NCBI GenBank assembly: GCA_013360595.1
Contig: JABWBJ010000001.1
Coordinates: 1 to 64,000 of the forward strand
Direction: 5' to 3'
Source: Gemmatimonadaceae bacterium
Lineage (GTDB): Bacteria > Gemmatimonadota > Gemmatimonadetes > Gemmatimonadales > Gemmatimonadaceae
Length of the DNA: 64,000 bases
Positions 10,508-19,798 of this stretch are shown here, piece after piece (position 1 is the stretch's first letter; the number at the start of each line of letters is the position of its first letter). The notes under the pieces were generated by a model that saw only the letters and a program-made list of their open reading frames with translations, made no database searches and was not told where the DNA came from. The translations under genes and the position numbers were made by a program.

Positions 10508-10882
10508 ATGCAGCGGGACGATATCTTCGCGCGCGATGGCTACCGGTGCGTGTTCTGCGGGCAGGTCTTCCCGGCGGAAGAGCTGACGGTCGATCACCTG
10601 CAGGCGCGCTCGCGCGGGGGTGACCGGTCGGGTGGCAACTTAGTGACCGCCTGCGGGGGCTGCAACGCGCGCAAGGGCCGCCAGCCTCTCGCGCGGTTCC
10701 TGGCCGCCGAGCCCGAGACGTACACGAACTTCAGGCGGCACGCGGTGCACGCGTGGAAACGGCACGTGCAGGCGGTCGAGGAGGAAGTGAGAAGAATGGC
10801 GCAGAGTGTTGAGCGCGGGGCGCAGCGGAAGGGTGTCAGAGCCGGTGAAAGACAGCCTCCTCCACCGGGCAATCGCCCTTGA
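10508..10882 (+). CDS. HNH endonuclease domain protein
   Basis: A 124-residue HNH nuclease-fold protein. The zinc and catalytic elements are clear: RDGYRCVFCGQVFPAEEL, TVDHLQARSRGG (catalytic DH) and GGNLVTACGGCNARKGRQPL. Two CxxC pairs frame the catalytic motif. The C-terminal third is basic and disordered. Start ATG at 10508 follows GAGGGGA. Stand-alone HNH proteins of this type are common chromosomal genes with unknown cellular role. The 3' end overlaps the convergent ferredoxin gene by 47 bp. Confidence 0.8.
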   Translation: MQRDDIFARDGYRCVFCGQVFPAEELTVDHLQARSRGGDRSGGNLVTACGGCNARKGRQPLARFLAAEPETYTNFRRHAVHAWKRHVQAVEEEVRRMAQSVERGAQRKGVRAGERQPPPPGNRP

Positions 10883-11162
10883 GGTGCTCGACCACGATCC
10901 GCTCGAGAAGCTCAGGCGTCACCCCCGCGTACCACACGCCCTCCGGGTACACCACGACGATCGGGCCGCCCGCACAGACGCCGAGGCAGGGTGTTTCACC
11001 GCGCTTCACCCGGCCGGGACCGAAGAGGAGCCCTTCCCGTTCGAGCAGCGACGCCAGGAGCGCATAGAGACCGCGGCCGCGCCGGTCGGGTGAGCAGAAG
11101 CTCCCGGTGCAGACGAGGACGTGCCGCCGGTACGGCTCCATGAAAGGCTCGACAACCGGCAT
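10836..11162 (-). CDS. Thioredoxin-like [2Fe-2S] ferredoxin
   Basis: A 108-residue thioredoxin-fold ferredoxin. The four ligands are visible: Cys in VLVCTGSFCSP and in TPCLGVCAGGP. The fold ends with VVVYPEGVWYAGVTPELLER, a hallmark of the (2Fe-2S) ferredoxin-domain family related to NuoE C-terminal domains. It probably acts as a small cytoplasmic electron carrier. ATG at 11162 is used; a second Met seven residues later is possible. Converges on the HNH gene. Confidence 0.85.
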   Translation of the reverse strand: MPVVEPFMEPYRRHVLVCTGSFCSPDRRGRGLYALLASLLEREGLLFGPGRVKRGETPCLGVCAGGPIVVVYPEGVWYAGVTPELLERIVVEHLKGDCPVEEAVFHRL

Positions 11163-11247
11163 CGGCAGAGGCGGCGTGCGTTACACGGCAATGGGGGAAC
11201 GTCGGAGAGCCTGCTAGCTTATGCGAGGCAAGCTACCACGGGGATCC

Positions 11248-11691
11248 ATGAGCGTCACACGGGAATACCAGGCGGCCGGGAAGAAGCGGATCAACCACAT
11301 CGTCGCCCACTGGGTCGAGGGCGAGGCGTTCGACGTCGGCCAGCCGGGCCAGGCCACGGTGCGGATCGACGGCACGCGCCTGACCGGTCCCGGCCCGGTG
11401 GACATGCTGCTCTGCGCCCTCGCCACCTGCTCGTCCATGGACGTGGTCTCCATCCTGGCCAAGCGCCGCACACCGGTGGCCACGCTCGACATCGACGTGC
11501 GGGGCGAACGCGCGAACGCCATCCCGGCGAAACTGACGTCCATCGCGATGATCTACCGCATCACGGGCGAGGGGATCGACCGTGAGTCGGCTGAACGGGC
11601 GATCGATCTCGCGCTCAACAAGTACTGCTCCGTGCGCGACTCGCTGGATCCGGCCATCCCGATCGAATGGACGCTGGTGCTGAATGAGTGA
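11248..11691 (+). CDS. OsmC-family peroxidase-like protein
   Basis: A 147-residue OsmC/Ohr-type protein, probably a thiol-dependent reductase of organic hydroperoxides in the cytoplasm. The two family cysteines are present: LLCALATCSSMDVVSILAKR for the first region and NKYCSVRDSL for the second. The ATG at 11248 (MSVTREYQ) gives the normal family length; an ATG at 11221 would add nine residues. Its neighbours (ferredoxin, metal ATPase stump) do not suggest an operon. Confidence 0.85.
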   Translation: MSVTREYQAAGKKRINHIVAHWVEGEAFDVGQPGQATVRIDGTRLTGPGPVDMLLCALATCSSMDVVSILAKRRTPVATLDIDVRGERANAIPAKLTSIAMIYRITGEGIDRESAERAIDLALNKYCSVRDSLDPAIPIEWTLVLNE

Positions 11692-11706
11692 GGCGTGGGG
11701 GCGACG

Positions 11707-12240
11707 CTAGATCCTGGCCCGACGCAACAGCTGGGCATTGATGGCCACGATCACCGTGCTGGCGGACATGAGCACGGCGCCGACGGCCGGGGGGAGCAGG
11801 AGACCGACCGGAGCGAGCGCGCCCGCCGCCAGCGGGATGGCGACGACGTTGTAGCCGGCCGCCCACCAGAGATTCTGGACCATCTTGCGGTACGTCGCGC
11901 GGCTGAGCGCGATGATCCGCGGCACGTCGCGCGGATCGTTGCGCACCAGGATCACGTCGCCCGCCTCCACCGCCACGTCGGTCCCGGCGCCGATCGCGAT
12001 GCCGACGTCGGCATTCAGCAGCGCCGGTGCGTCGTTGACGCCGTCGCCCACCATCGCCACGCGCTTGCCGCGCTGGCGAACCGCGTCGATCCGGGCCGCC
12101 TTGTCCCCGGGGAGCACCTCCGCCAGCACAACGTCGATCCCGAGGTCGCGGCCGACGGCGTCGGCCACCGCTCTGGAGTCGCCCGTCATCATGATCACTT
12201 CGACGCCCATGTCGTGCAGCCGGCCGACCGCGGGGGGTGG
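11707..12240 (-). pseudogene. C-terminal stump of metal P1B-type ATPase
   Basis: Only the last quarter of a heavy-metal-translocating P-type ATPase is left: the P-domain end ([40 protein letters not shown]) and the last two membrane segments ([37 protein letters not shown]). The phosphorylation site, the metal-binding transmembrane CPx motif and the N-terminus are missing. The open frame upstream to 12432 does not look like the family. It is closest in pattern to the intact ATPase at 51223-53763. It sits just outside the proposed island boundary at 12.6 kb. Confidence 0.8.
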
Positions 12241-12607
12241 CCGTCGACCCCGCGCACCGGGATCCCGGCGGTTTTCAGGGCGCCGCTCGCGGTTTCGCGG
12301 CGGATGTCGGTGGCCTGCTGGATGCGCCGGAGCCAGCCCAGTCGCCCCAACGCCAGAACCTGCTGCAGTCTGTGGTCGCTCAGGACGTTGCTCATCAGCG
12401 GCGAAGGACCACACGATTCCCGCCCGTGTCAACGTCTCGACTCGCTTTCCGTGGTGGCCGGTTTCAGCCGTCCCATCAATGGCCGGTTGGCGTGTCCGCT
12501 GAGGGAAATCAACGCTGAAGCGGCCGCGAACGGATCCGGAACAAGAACGCCCGGACCCGTTCGGATCCAGGCGCTTCCAAGTGCTTCACACTGCGGTACT
12601 TCCAAAG
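12241..12607. other. Non-coding, decayed stretch
   Basis: No convincing gene. Several short overlapping frames exist on both strands but none resembles a protein family. It separates the ATPase stump from the tRNA fragment and probably contains lost upstream parts of the ATPase gene. Confidence 0.5.
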
Positions 12608-12650
12608 AGCGGGCGACCGGACTCGAACCGGCGACGTCCAGCTTGGGAAG
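12608..12650 (-). other. 3' half of tRNA-Gly(CCC); putative att site
   Basis: On the minus strand this reads as the 3' half of a tRNA-Gly: anticodon loop with CCC (12647-12645), the variable region, a T-arm with loop TTCGAGT, and the acceptor strand CGCCCGC plus discriminator T. The matching 5' half (acceptor GCGGGCG, D-arm) is not found to the right, where homology stops after 12650. No functional tRNA can form. Such 3' halves are left when a tyrosine-recombinase element integrates into a tRNA gene. The truncated side faces right, so the element should lie to the right, with the intact tRNA-Gly at its far end outside the window. Confidence 0.7.
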
Positions 12651-12892
12651 GAGGCCGAGAACCAAGGGCTGAGTGAGGTACGCGACACGCGATGGCCGGT
12701 CGGGCGCGCGCCTACCATCTGTCGTACATTTCGGGTTCGAGCGGATCCGGGCCGCCCTCGGTGGCTTGTACCGCTGCCGCCCGCGCGTGTCAGGGTGAGG
12801 ATCGCTACGGTGTCGGCAGGCCAGCATGAGCTGATACTCTGCACGCAAGCCAAGGTGAGGCGTCGGCAACCGCCGTACCAGACGCCGTTCGG

Positions 12893-13429
12893 CTACATGC
12901 GCACCGCGTACACCGCCACGTTACCCTCGCGTGTGAAGGACAGCACCTCATAGCGCTCGTGGCCGATGTCCATACCGGGTGCGCTCTGCGGCATGCCCGG
13001 CACGGCGAGGCCGCGTATCTCCGGACGCTCTCGGAGGACGCGAGCCACCAGGTCCGCGGGAACGTGGCCCTCGAAGACGTAGGCATCCACCTGGCTCGTG
13101 TGGCAGGAGTACAGCTCCGCGGGCACACCGAGGTTGCGCTTGGCCTCGGTGGCGTCCGGCACGTCGCGGACGTTTACCTCGAATCCGCTGGCTCGCATAT
13201 GGGCGATCCATTTGCCGCAGCATTCGCACGTCGGCGATCTGTAAGCCGTGAGGGCGCCGCGTTCAGCACCTAATGAGCGGCGCTGCCAGACTGCACCGCC
13301 CAGTGCCACAAGAGCCACGCCCCCGGCGGCGCTTCCGATGAAGGTGCGCCTCGACATGCGGGGGCGGGACACCTCGGCGCGATCGTCCGCGCCGACGCCC
13401 GTGTTCTTCTTCTTTCGCAGCCTGCTCAT
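12893..13429 (-). CDS. DUF411 metal-binding protein of Cu efflux operon
   Basis: DUF411 protein of 178 residues, often found with copper or other metal resistance genes and thought to bind metal in the periplasm. It has a twin-arginine-type signal (MSRRTFIGSAAGGVALVALG), and the probable metal site SPTCECCGKWIAHM contains three cysteines. YSCHTSQVDAY carries a further Cys-His pair. The start at 13429 is preceded by AAGGAGGAAACTC, an excellent ribosome-binding site, and overlaps the cusA stop in ATGA. It is the last gene of the operon cusC-cusB-cusA-DUF411. Confidence 0.85.
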   Translation of the reverse strand: MSRLRKKKNTGVGADDRAEVSRPRMSRRTFIGSAAGGVALVALGGAVWQRRSLGAERGALTAYRSPTCECCGKWIAHMRASGFEVNVRDVPDATEAKRNLGVPAELYSCHTSQVDAYVFEGHVPADLVARVLRERPEIRGLAVPGMPQSAPGMDIGHERYEVLSFTREGNVAVYAVRM

Positions 13430-16400
13430 GAGTTTCCTCCTTGTGCATTGCCGGTCCCGGCCTGCGTGGCCAGGCGACTGGTCGCGGCCACCGGGGTTGG
13501 AAAGAGCTCGCCCGCGTCGGCGGGCCTGTGCTGCAAGGCTCGTAGCTCGCGTTCCCGCCAGAGCGAGTAGATAGCCGGAATCACGACCAGCGTCAGGATC
13601 GTACTACTGATCATCCCGCCAACCATCGGTGCGGCGATCCGTTTCATCACGCTCGAGCCGGCGCCGCTTCCCCAGAGGATCGGCAGCAAGCCGGCCATGA
13701 TCGCGGTGACCGTCATCAACTTCGGCCTGACGCGCTCAACTGAACCTTCGATTACCGCGTCGTAGAGATCGCGCAGGCCCGGCTGGCGACCATTCGCCCG
13801 CTTGGCGTCCCAAGCGATGTTCAGGAAGATCAGCATGACCACGCCGGTCTCCGCGGCCACTCCGGCCAGCGCGATGAACCCGATCGCAACAGCCACCGAC
13901 CAGTTGTAGCCGAGCGCCCACAGGAACCAGATCCCGCCGACGAGCGCGAACGGGAGCGAGAGCATGACGATCAGGGTCTCGCCGACACTCTTGAAGTTGA
14001 AGTAGAGGAGCAGAAAGACGATCGCGAGGGTCGCTGGAATGACAAGCTTCATCCGCTCCTTCGCCCGCTGCATGTATTCGTACTGGCCACTCCACGTGAG
14101 CGTGTACCCTTGCGGCATCGCCACCATCTGGTCGACCACGCGCTGGGCTTCCTCGACGTACCCGCCCAGGTCGCGACCAGCCACGTCCACGTAGACCCAT
14201 GCTGTCGGTATCGCGTCTTCGGTCCGCACGACCATCGGGCCGGGGACTTCGCGTATCGTCGCGACCTGGCCCAACGGGACCTGCGGTTCCCGACCCGGGG
14301 CCATACCTCCGCCGGAGGCCATGCCACCGCTCCCGCCCATTCCCCTGCCTGGAGGCAACGGCACATTCGCGCCCTGGGCAACCGGAATCAGCACACTCGC
14401 CAGGCGCTCCGGATTATCACGCAACTCCTGCGGATAGCGCACCCGCACGCCGTACCGTTCGCGCCCTTCGACCGTCTGCGTGATGGTCATGCCGCCGATC
14501 GCGGTCGCGATGACCGCCTGCACATCGCCTACGTTGAGACCATAACGAGCCGCAGCCACGCGATCGATGTCGATGTCCAGGTAGTAACCGGACTCGGCGC
14601 GTTCGGCGAACACACTGCGCGTGCCAGGCACGACGTTGACCGCCGCCTCGATCTCCTTTCCGATCCGCTCCAGCTCGCGCAGGTCGGGGCCGAAGATCTT
14701 GATCCCGACCGGCGTGCGAATCCCCGTCGCGAGCATGTCGATACGCGCCTTGATGGGCATCGTCCAGGCATTCGTGACGCCTGGGAGACGCACCGCCGAG
14801 TCCATCGCCGCCACCAGCTTCTCATACGTCATGCCCGGCCGCCACTCGGACTCGGGCTTGAGCGTGATCGTGGTCTCGATCATATCGAGGCCAGCCGGAT
14901 CGGTCGCCGTGTTCGCGCGCCCTGCCTTCCCCCAGACGTGGTCAACCTCCGGGAACGACATCAGGATCCGGTCCTGTGTCGCGAGGATCTCGCGCGCTCG
15001 TGCGATGCTCACGCCGGGCAGCGTCGTGGGCATATAGAGAATCGTCCCCTCTTCCACCGGCGGCATGAACTCGCTGCCGATACGGCTGAAGGGAATCCAC
15101 GTGAGGATCAACACGACGACGCTGCCGGCGATGACCGGCGCCCGATGCCGCAGCACGAACTCGATGACAGGATGATAGGCGCGCATCAGCCCGCGGTTCA
15201 CCGGATTCGCGTCCTCGCGAAACATCTTCCCGCGAACAAAGAGGCCCATCATCACCGGGACGAGCGTAACGGACAGGAGGCTCGCCGCTGCCATCGCAAA
15301 CGTCTTGGTGTACGCGAGCGGCTTGAAGAGACGTCCTTCCTGACCCTGCAGCGTGAACACCGGCACGAACGAGACGGTGATGATGAGCAGCGAGAAGAAG
15401 AGCGCCGGCCCGACTTCCTTCGACGACTCGACAACGATGCTCCAGCGCTCCTTGACCGACAGCGATCGGGTGCTGAACGACCGTGGCAGCTTACCAGCGC
15501 CGGCAGCGCTCCGCTTCGCGGCGACCGCTCGCTCGAGATGCTTGTGCATGTTCTCGATCATCACGATCGCCGCGTCGATCATTGCGCCGATGGCGATGGC
15601 GATGCCACCCAGCGACATGATGTCCGCTCCGACGCCCACCCACCGCATCGCGATGAACGCGATCAGGATCCCCAGTGGCAGCGTGATAATCGCCACGAAC
15701 GCCGATGACACGTGGAACAGGAACAGCACGCAGACCGCTGCCACGATGATGCTCTCCTCGATCAGCTTGCCGCGCAGATTCTCGATCGCTCGATGGATCA
15801 GGTCGGAGCGGTCGTACACCGGGCGCACGACGACGCCCTGGGGGAGTCCACGCTCGATCTCGCGCAGGCGCTCCTTGACGCGGTCAATCGTCGTCAGCGC
15901 ATTCTCTCCGAAGCGCATGATGACGATCCCCCCCACCGCGTCGCCGCGCCCGTCGAACTCGGCGACGCCACGCCGAACGGCGGGTCCCACGGTAACACGC
16001 CCGAGTTCCGCGACGCGGATCGGCGTTCCGGACGTCGTCGCAGCCACTACCACGTTCTCGATATCTGACAGCGACTTGAGGTAGCCGAGTCCGCGGACCA
16101 TGTACTCGCGTTCGGCGAGCTCCACGACCATGGCGCCGATGTCGGCATTCGCGTTCCGGATGGCGTCCATCACCCGCGTGACGGGAATCCCGAAGCCGAG
16201 CAGCTTCGCCGGGTCCAGGTCGATCTGGTACTGCTTCTCGAAGCCACCCAACGAGGCCACTTCGGCGACACCCGGCACGGCGGTTAACGCATAACGCAAG
16301 TACCAGTCCTGCACACTGCGCAGTTGCGCCAAGTTCAACCGGCCCGTCGTGTCCTCGAGCGCATACTGGTAGACCCAGCCCAGTCCCGTCGCGTCAGGCC

Positions 16401-16788
16401 CCAGCCTCGGCGTCACAGCGTCCGGGAGCCTGCCCGCAATGCCATTGAGGTACTCGAGCACACGCGAACGTGCCCAGTAGAGATCGGTACCGTCTTCAAA
16501 GATGACGTACACGAATGATACGCCGAAGAACGAGTAGCCACGCACCGTGCGCGCGCCGGGCACCTTCAGCATCTCGGCGGCGATTGGATAGGTGACCTGG
16601 TCCTCGACGATGCGCGGTGCCTGCTCGTTGTACTCGGCCTGCACGATGACCTGAACGTCAGAGAGGTCGGGCAGGGCTTCGAGTGGCGTGCGGCGGACGG
16701 CGATGATCCCTCCCACCAGCGCCGCGGCCGTGAAGAGGAAGACGATGAGCTTGTTCGCGACGGACCACTCGATGATTCGCTTCAACAT
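13426..16788 (-). CDS. cusA: CusA/CzcA-type RND metal efflux pump
   Basis: Inner-membrane proton-driven heavy-metal efflux pump of the HME-RND family, 1120 residues. The proton-relay motif GGIAIAIGAMIDAAIVMIEN lies in TM4. Methionines typical of Cu(I)/Ag(I) pumps are conserved around IGSEFMPPVEEGTILYMPTT and MPIKARIDMLATGIRTPVGI, which favours Cu/Ag over Zn/Co/Cd. An unusual Gly/Met-rich insert (GRGMGGSGGMASGGGMAPGR) sits in the second periplasmic half, around residues 805-830. It overlaps DUF411 by 4 bp and follows cusB by 6 bp, so the operon is translationally coupled. Confidence 0.95.
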   Translation of the reverse strand: MLKRIIEWSVANKLIVFLFTAAALVGGIIAVRRTPLEALPDLSDVQVIVQAEYNEQAPRIVEDQVTYPIAAEMLKVPGARTVRGYSFFGVSFVYVIFEDGTDLYWARSRVLEYLNGIAGRLPDAVTPRLGPDATGLGWVYQYALEDTTGRLNLAQLRSVQDWYLRYALTAVPGVAEVASLGGFEKQYQIDLDPAKLLGFGIPVTRVMDAIRNANADIGAMVVELAEREYMVRGLGYLKSLSDIENVVVAATTSGTPIRVAELGRVTVGPAVRRGVAEFDGRGDAVGGIVIMRFGENALTTIDRVKERLREIERGLPQGVVVRPVYDRSDLIHRAIENLRGKLIEESIIVAAVCVLFLFHVSSAFVAIITLPLGILIAFIAMRWVGVGADIMSLGGIAIAIGAMIDAAIVMIENMHKHLERAVAAKRSAAGAGKLPRSFSTRSLSVKERWSIVVESSKEVGPALFFSLLIITVSFVPVFTLQGQEGRLFKPLAYTKTFAMAAASLLSVTLVPVMMGLFVRGKMFREDANPVNRGLMRAYHPVIEFVLRHRAPVIAGSVVVLILTWIPFSRIGSEFMPPVEEGTILYMPTTLPGVSIARAREILATQDRILMSFPEVDHVWGKAGRANTATDPAGLDMIETTITLKPESEWRPGMTYEKLVAAMDSAVRLPGVTNAWTMPIKARIDMLATGIRTPVGIKIFGPDLRELERIGKEIEAAVNVVPGTRSVFAERAESGYYLDIDIDRVAAARYGLNVGDVQAVIATAIGGMTITQTVEGRERYGVRVRYPQELRDNPERLASVLIPVAQGANVPLPPGRGMGGSGGMASGGGMAPGREPQVPLGQVATIREVPGPMVVRTEDAIPTAWVYVDVAGRDLGGYVEEAQRVVDQMVAMPQGYTLTWSGQYEYMQRAKERMKLVIPATLAIVFLLLYFNFKSVGETLIVMLSLPFALVGGIWFLWALGYNWSVAVAIGFIALAGVAAETGVVMLIFLNIAWDAKRANGRQPGLRDLYDAVIEGSVERVRPKLMTVTAIMAGLLPILWGSGAGSSVMKRIAAPMVGGMISSTILTLVVIPAIYSLWRERELRALQHRPADAGELFPTPVAATSRLATQAGTGNAQGGNS

Positions 16789-16794
16789 GGTCGG

Positions 16795-18273
16795 TCACTC
16801 CCTGTCGTCCGTCGGTGGCTTCGGACTCATGTCCGTCCCTCGATGATCGTGCGCGCCGGAGGTGTCCCGCTTCACTGGCGGCGAGCCCTTCGACGGGCCC
16901 ATGTCCATTGCGGGCATGTCGCTCATGTCAGTGGAACTGTCCCTGGTTGCCCTGGGCACCGCCGCTTGCTTCGGCGCCCCCATGTCCATGCCGGGCATGT
17001 TGGCCATCGCCCCAAGTGCGGCACTCAGGTTCGACTCGGCATCGATCAGGAACGTGGCCGACGCCACGACCACTTCGCCGGCCTGGAGCCCGCTGGCGAT
17101 CTCGATCCGATCGTCGCTGGCTACACCCGTGACCACATCGCGCGGCACGAGCATTCCGTCCGGCTGCCTGATGAAGACCAGCGTGCGCTTGCCGGTCGCC
17201 AGCACCGCCCCTCGCGGCACGCTCAACACGCGCGTGCGCTGGGCGACGGGGAAGCGGACAGTGGCGTACATCCCGGGCTTGAGCCGGAGGCCCGGGTTTC
17301 GCACCTCGACCCGGACGCGCGTTGTACGCGTCGTGGGATCGACGATCGGGTTGATGAACGTGACCGATCCGTTCCACCGCTCGCCGGCGTACGCCTCCAA
17401 CTCCAGCGTCGCGCGCTGGCCAGGCCTGACGAGCGACAGATCGCGTTCGAAGACCTCGCCTTCCACCCAGACGGTGCTGAGGTCAGCAACACGATAGACG
17501 GTTTCGCCCGCCATGATCCGCTGTCCGCCGAGGACCATCTTTTCCACGACAACACCGCGGACAGGAGCGTGAAGGGTCAGCGTCTTGGTGACGTCGCCGG
17601 TCCGCTCGATTCGATCGATCTCGCTGGCGGAGATGTCCCAGTACGCCAGGCGGCGCCGCGCCGATGTCAGCAGGTCGTGCGCGGACTGCTTTGCCTCGGT
17701 GGTCCCGTTCGACACATCCTTCGCGAGGCGTGCGGCGAGCAGCAGCTCCTCCTGCGCGGTCACGAGCATGGGCGAGTAGATGCTCAACAACGGCTCTCCC
17801 TCCCGCACCTCCTGGCCGGTGAAGTTGACGTACAGCTGCTCCACCCATCCGTCCACCTTCGGCGAGACCGCCTTCACGCGCGTCTCGTCGTATGCCAGTT
17901 GGCCGACCGTACGGATCTCGGTGACGATCGGTCCGATCGTCGCCGTCGCGAACGTGACACCGATGCGACGCGCGGCCTCCGGATCGAGCGAAACGGGCGA
18001 TGCCGTGCTCGTGGTCGGAGCCGCGCCGTGATTGTGCTCCGGCGCGGCCTGCGCTTCCTCCTCGCCACGCGTCACCAGCCAGGTGACGGTGCCTGCCGCA
18101 AGGAGCAGCGCCGCGTAGGCGCTGACTCGCAGGACGAGTCGGCCGCGCCCGCCGCGACGTGTCCCGAATGGGGACGGTGCCTTCGCCGGCGCACCGCGCG
18201 GCGTACCGGATTCCGTGCCTGACGAGTCTCCGGTGCTCATCGGGTCAGGCGTCGTGCGTGTCGTGTCGTTCAT
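16795..18273 (-). CDS. cusB: CusB-type periplasmic adaptor
   Basis: Membrane-fusion protein linking the RND pump to the outer-membrane channel, 492 residues. One N-terminal membrane anchor (VLRVSAYAALLLAAGTVTWL) is followed by alpha-hairpin and beta-barrel domains. Family sequences include VKAVSPKVDGWVEQLYVNFT, GEPLLSIYSPMLVTAQEELL and SVPRGAVLATGKRTLVFI. The C-terminal 80 residues are Met/His/Asp-rich (NMPGMDMGAP, DMSDMPAMDMGPS, GAHDHRG), a probable copper-binding tail. It overlaps cusC by 4 bp. The ATG at 18273 is used; another Met at residue 12 is possible. Confidence 0.92.
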   Translation of the reverse strand: MNDTTRTTPDPMSTGDSSGTESGTPRGAPAKAPSPFGTRRGGRGRLVLRVSAYAALLLAAGTVTWLVTRGEEEAQAAPEHNHGAAPTTSTASPVSLDPEAARRIGVTFATATIGPIVTEIRTVGQLAYDETRVKAVSPKVDGWVEQLYVNFTGQEVREGEPLLSIYSPMLVTAQEELLLAARLAKDVSNGTTEAKQSAHDLLTSARRRLAYWDISASEIDRIERTGDVTKTLTLHAPVRGVVVEKMVLGGQRIMAGETVYRVADLSTVWVEGEVFERDLSLVRPGQRATLELEAYAGERWNGSVTFINPIVDPTTRTTRVRVEVRNPGLRLKPGMYATVRFPVAQRTRVLSVPRGAVLATGKRTLVFIRQPDGMLVPRDVVTGVASDDRIEIASGLQAGEVVVASATFLIDAESNLSAALGAMANMPGMDMGAPKQAAVPRATRDSSTDMSDMPAMDMGPSKGSPPVKRDTSGAHDHRGTDMSPKPPTDDRE

Positions 18274-19679
18274 GGCTTGCCTCCGCTCGACGCAGCAAGC
18301 GCCGTGACATAAGGATCGAAGAGTTCCGTACCGGTCAGCATTTCCAGCTCCGCCCAGGCGCGTCCTTCCTCCGCCTGCAGCGTGGCCAGCTCCTGGCGGT
18401 AGTTGTTGACAGTCATGCGGTCATCGAGCAGGGTCATGAAATCCACCTGCCCGACTCGATAGGCGGCCATGGCGGAGGCCACCGTGGCCTCCGCCTGTGG
18501 CAACACCGTCGTGCTGTAGAGCCGCGTCAGGTTGCGCGCCCGGTTCAGGGCGGCGAGCGCTTCGCCAATGCGGCCGCGCGTATCGGCGCGCATGTACTGA
18601 AGGTCCGCCTCGGCCATGGCGCGCATCGCGGCCGCCTCGTCTCGCATCTTGAGTTGGCGCTTTCCGGCGAAGATGGGCAGGGAAGCACCGAACATCAGGC
18701 TTCCCATCCGCTCCGCTCCCATCTCGCCGCTGCGCTGGCCGTACTGCGCGCCGACGATGAGGTCGGGCCAGAGCTCACGTCGCGCGCGCACCGCCATCGC
18801 GTCCGCGGCCTGAACGTCTTCCACGCCGGCGCGGATCATGGGGCGATTGCGCGAGGCGACGCTGACCAGTCTCTCCTCCACTGGGACGTCGTCCGGGAAT
18901 CGGGGCAGCGCCGCGGTGCCAACCGCCGACGCGGGATCGCGGTCCAGCAGGGCATTGAGCCGAGCCGCCGCCGCCGAGCGCATGGCCTGCATGCGCGTGA
19001 TCTCCTCGGTCATGCGAGCGATCTCGACCTGCGCCCGCAGCACGTCGGCCTGCCGCCCTTCGCCGACTTCGTACATGGTCCGCGCCACCGCCGCGATGTC
19101 CTGCAACAGGCGACGCGTTTCGGTGGCGATGGCAATCGCCTGCTCGGCGTCATACAACTCGTAATAGGCCATCGCGGTCACGCTGCGGAGCTCCCACTCG
19201 ACGTCCACTGCGCGCTCCCGTTCCGCGGCCGCTTGTGACGACGCGATCCGGCTCGTGAGGCCGAGCTTGCCCGCCGTCGGGATCATTTGCATGACTTGGA
19301 GCTGCGTCATGCCTAGCGGATCCATGGGTCGAAGCCCGGGGATCGTGTAGTTCATGAACCCGAGCTGCAACTGCGGATCAGGGGGGAGGCCCGCGCCGGG
19401 GATGCGTGCCCGATAGGCCTCGGCCAGCGATCGGGCGGCGGCGATCTTCGGGTTGTTCTGGCGAACGCTCGCGTAGATGTCGCCAAGGCGAACGACCTCA
19501 GACGTTGACCCGGAAACCTGAGTCGTGCGCGCTGGCGCCGCTGATCGCTGCGACGCGTCAGGCGCCTGCGCGCCCGTCGCTACGAGCGGCGCCGCAGCCT
19601 GCGACAGCCAGAGCACCAGCCTCAGCAGGATCGGCCTGGACGCCAGAGGCGCCCGTCGCCGATACGACGATGACCACAT
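18270..19679 (-). CDS. cusC: TolC-family outer membrane channel of Cu efflux system
   Basis: Outer-membrane efflux protein of 469 residues (OEP/TolC family) with signal sequence ILLRLVLWLSQAAAPLVATG and two homologous halves rich in long helices. LAEAYRARIPGAGLPPDPQL and AAYRVGQVDFMTLLDDRMTV are typical for metal-RND channels. The ATG at 19679 is preceded by GGAGGAGAGA at good spacing; a longer frame to 19757 has no such site. It forms the trans-envelope complex with CusB and CusA. Confidence 0.92.
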   Translation of the reverse strand: MWSSSYRRRAPLASRPILLRLVLWLSQAAAPLVATGAQAPDASQRSAAPARTTQVSGSTSEVVRLGDIYASVRQNNPKIAAARSLAEAYRARIPGAGLPPDPQLQLGFMNYTIPGLRPMDPLGMTQLQVMQMIPTAGKLGLTSRIASSQAAAERERAVDVEWELRSVTAMAYYELYDAEQAIAIATETRRLLQDIAAVARTMYEVGEGRQADVLRAQVEIARMTEEITRMQAMRSAAAARLNALLDRDPASAVGTAALPRFPDDVPVEERLVSVASRNRPMIRAGVEDVQAADAMAVRARRELWPDLIVGAQYGQRSGEMGAERMGSLMFGASLPIFAGKRQLKMRDEAAAMRAMAEADLQYMRADTRGRIGEALAALNRARNLTRLYSTTVLPQAEATVASAMAAYRVGQVDFMTLLDDRMTVNNYRQELATLQAEEGRAWAELEMLTGTELFDPYVTALAASSGGKP

Positions 19680-19798
19680 GTGTTGTCTCTCCTCCGATTC
19701 GCGACGACCACGGACGGCCGTGGACGTGATGGAGCATGCGTGTAGAACGACACGCACGCCGGACTTCGCGCGACGAACTCAGCGCGAAGTGAGGGAGA

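Noticed and set aside
12608-12700. A complete functional tRNA-Gly
   Set aside because: Only the 3' half is present; no pairing D-arm or 5' acceptor strand was found.
12429-12869. Minus-strand frames across the tRNA fragment
   Set aside because: No family sequence, and they run through the tRNA half.
14110-15708. A 532-residue frame opposite cusA
   Set aside because: No domain pattern; cusA is certain on the other strand.
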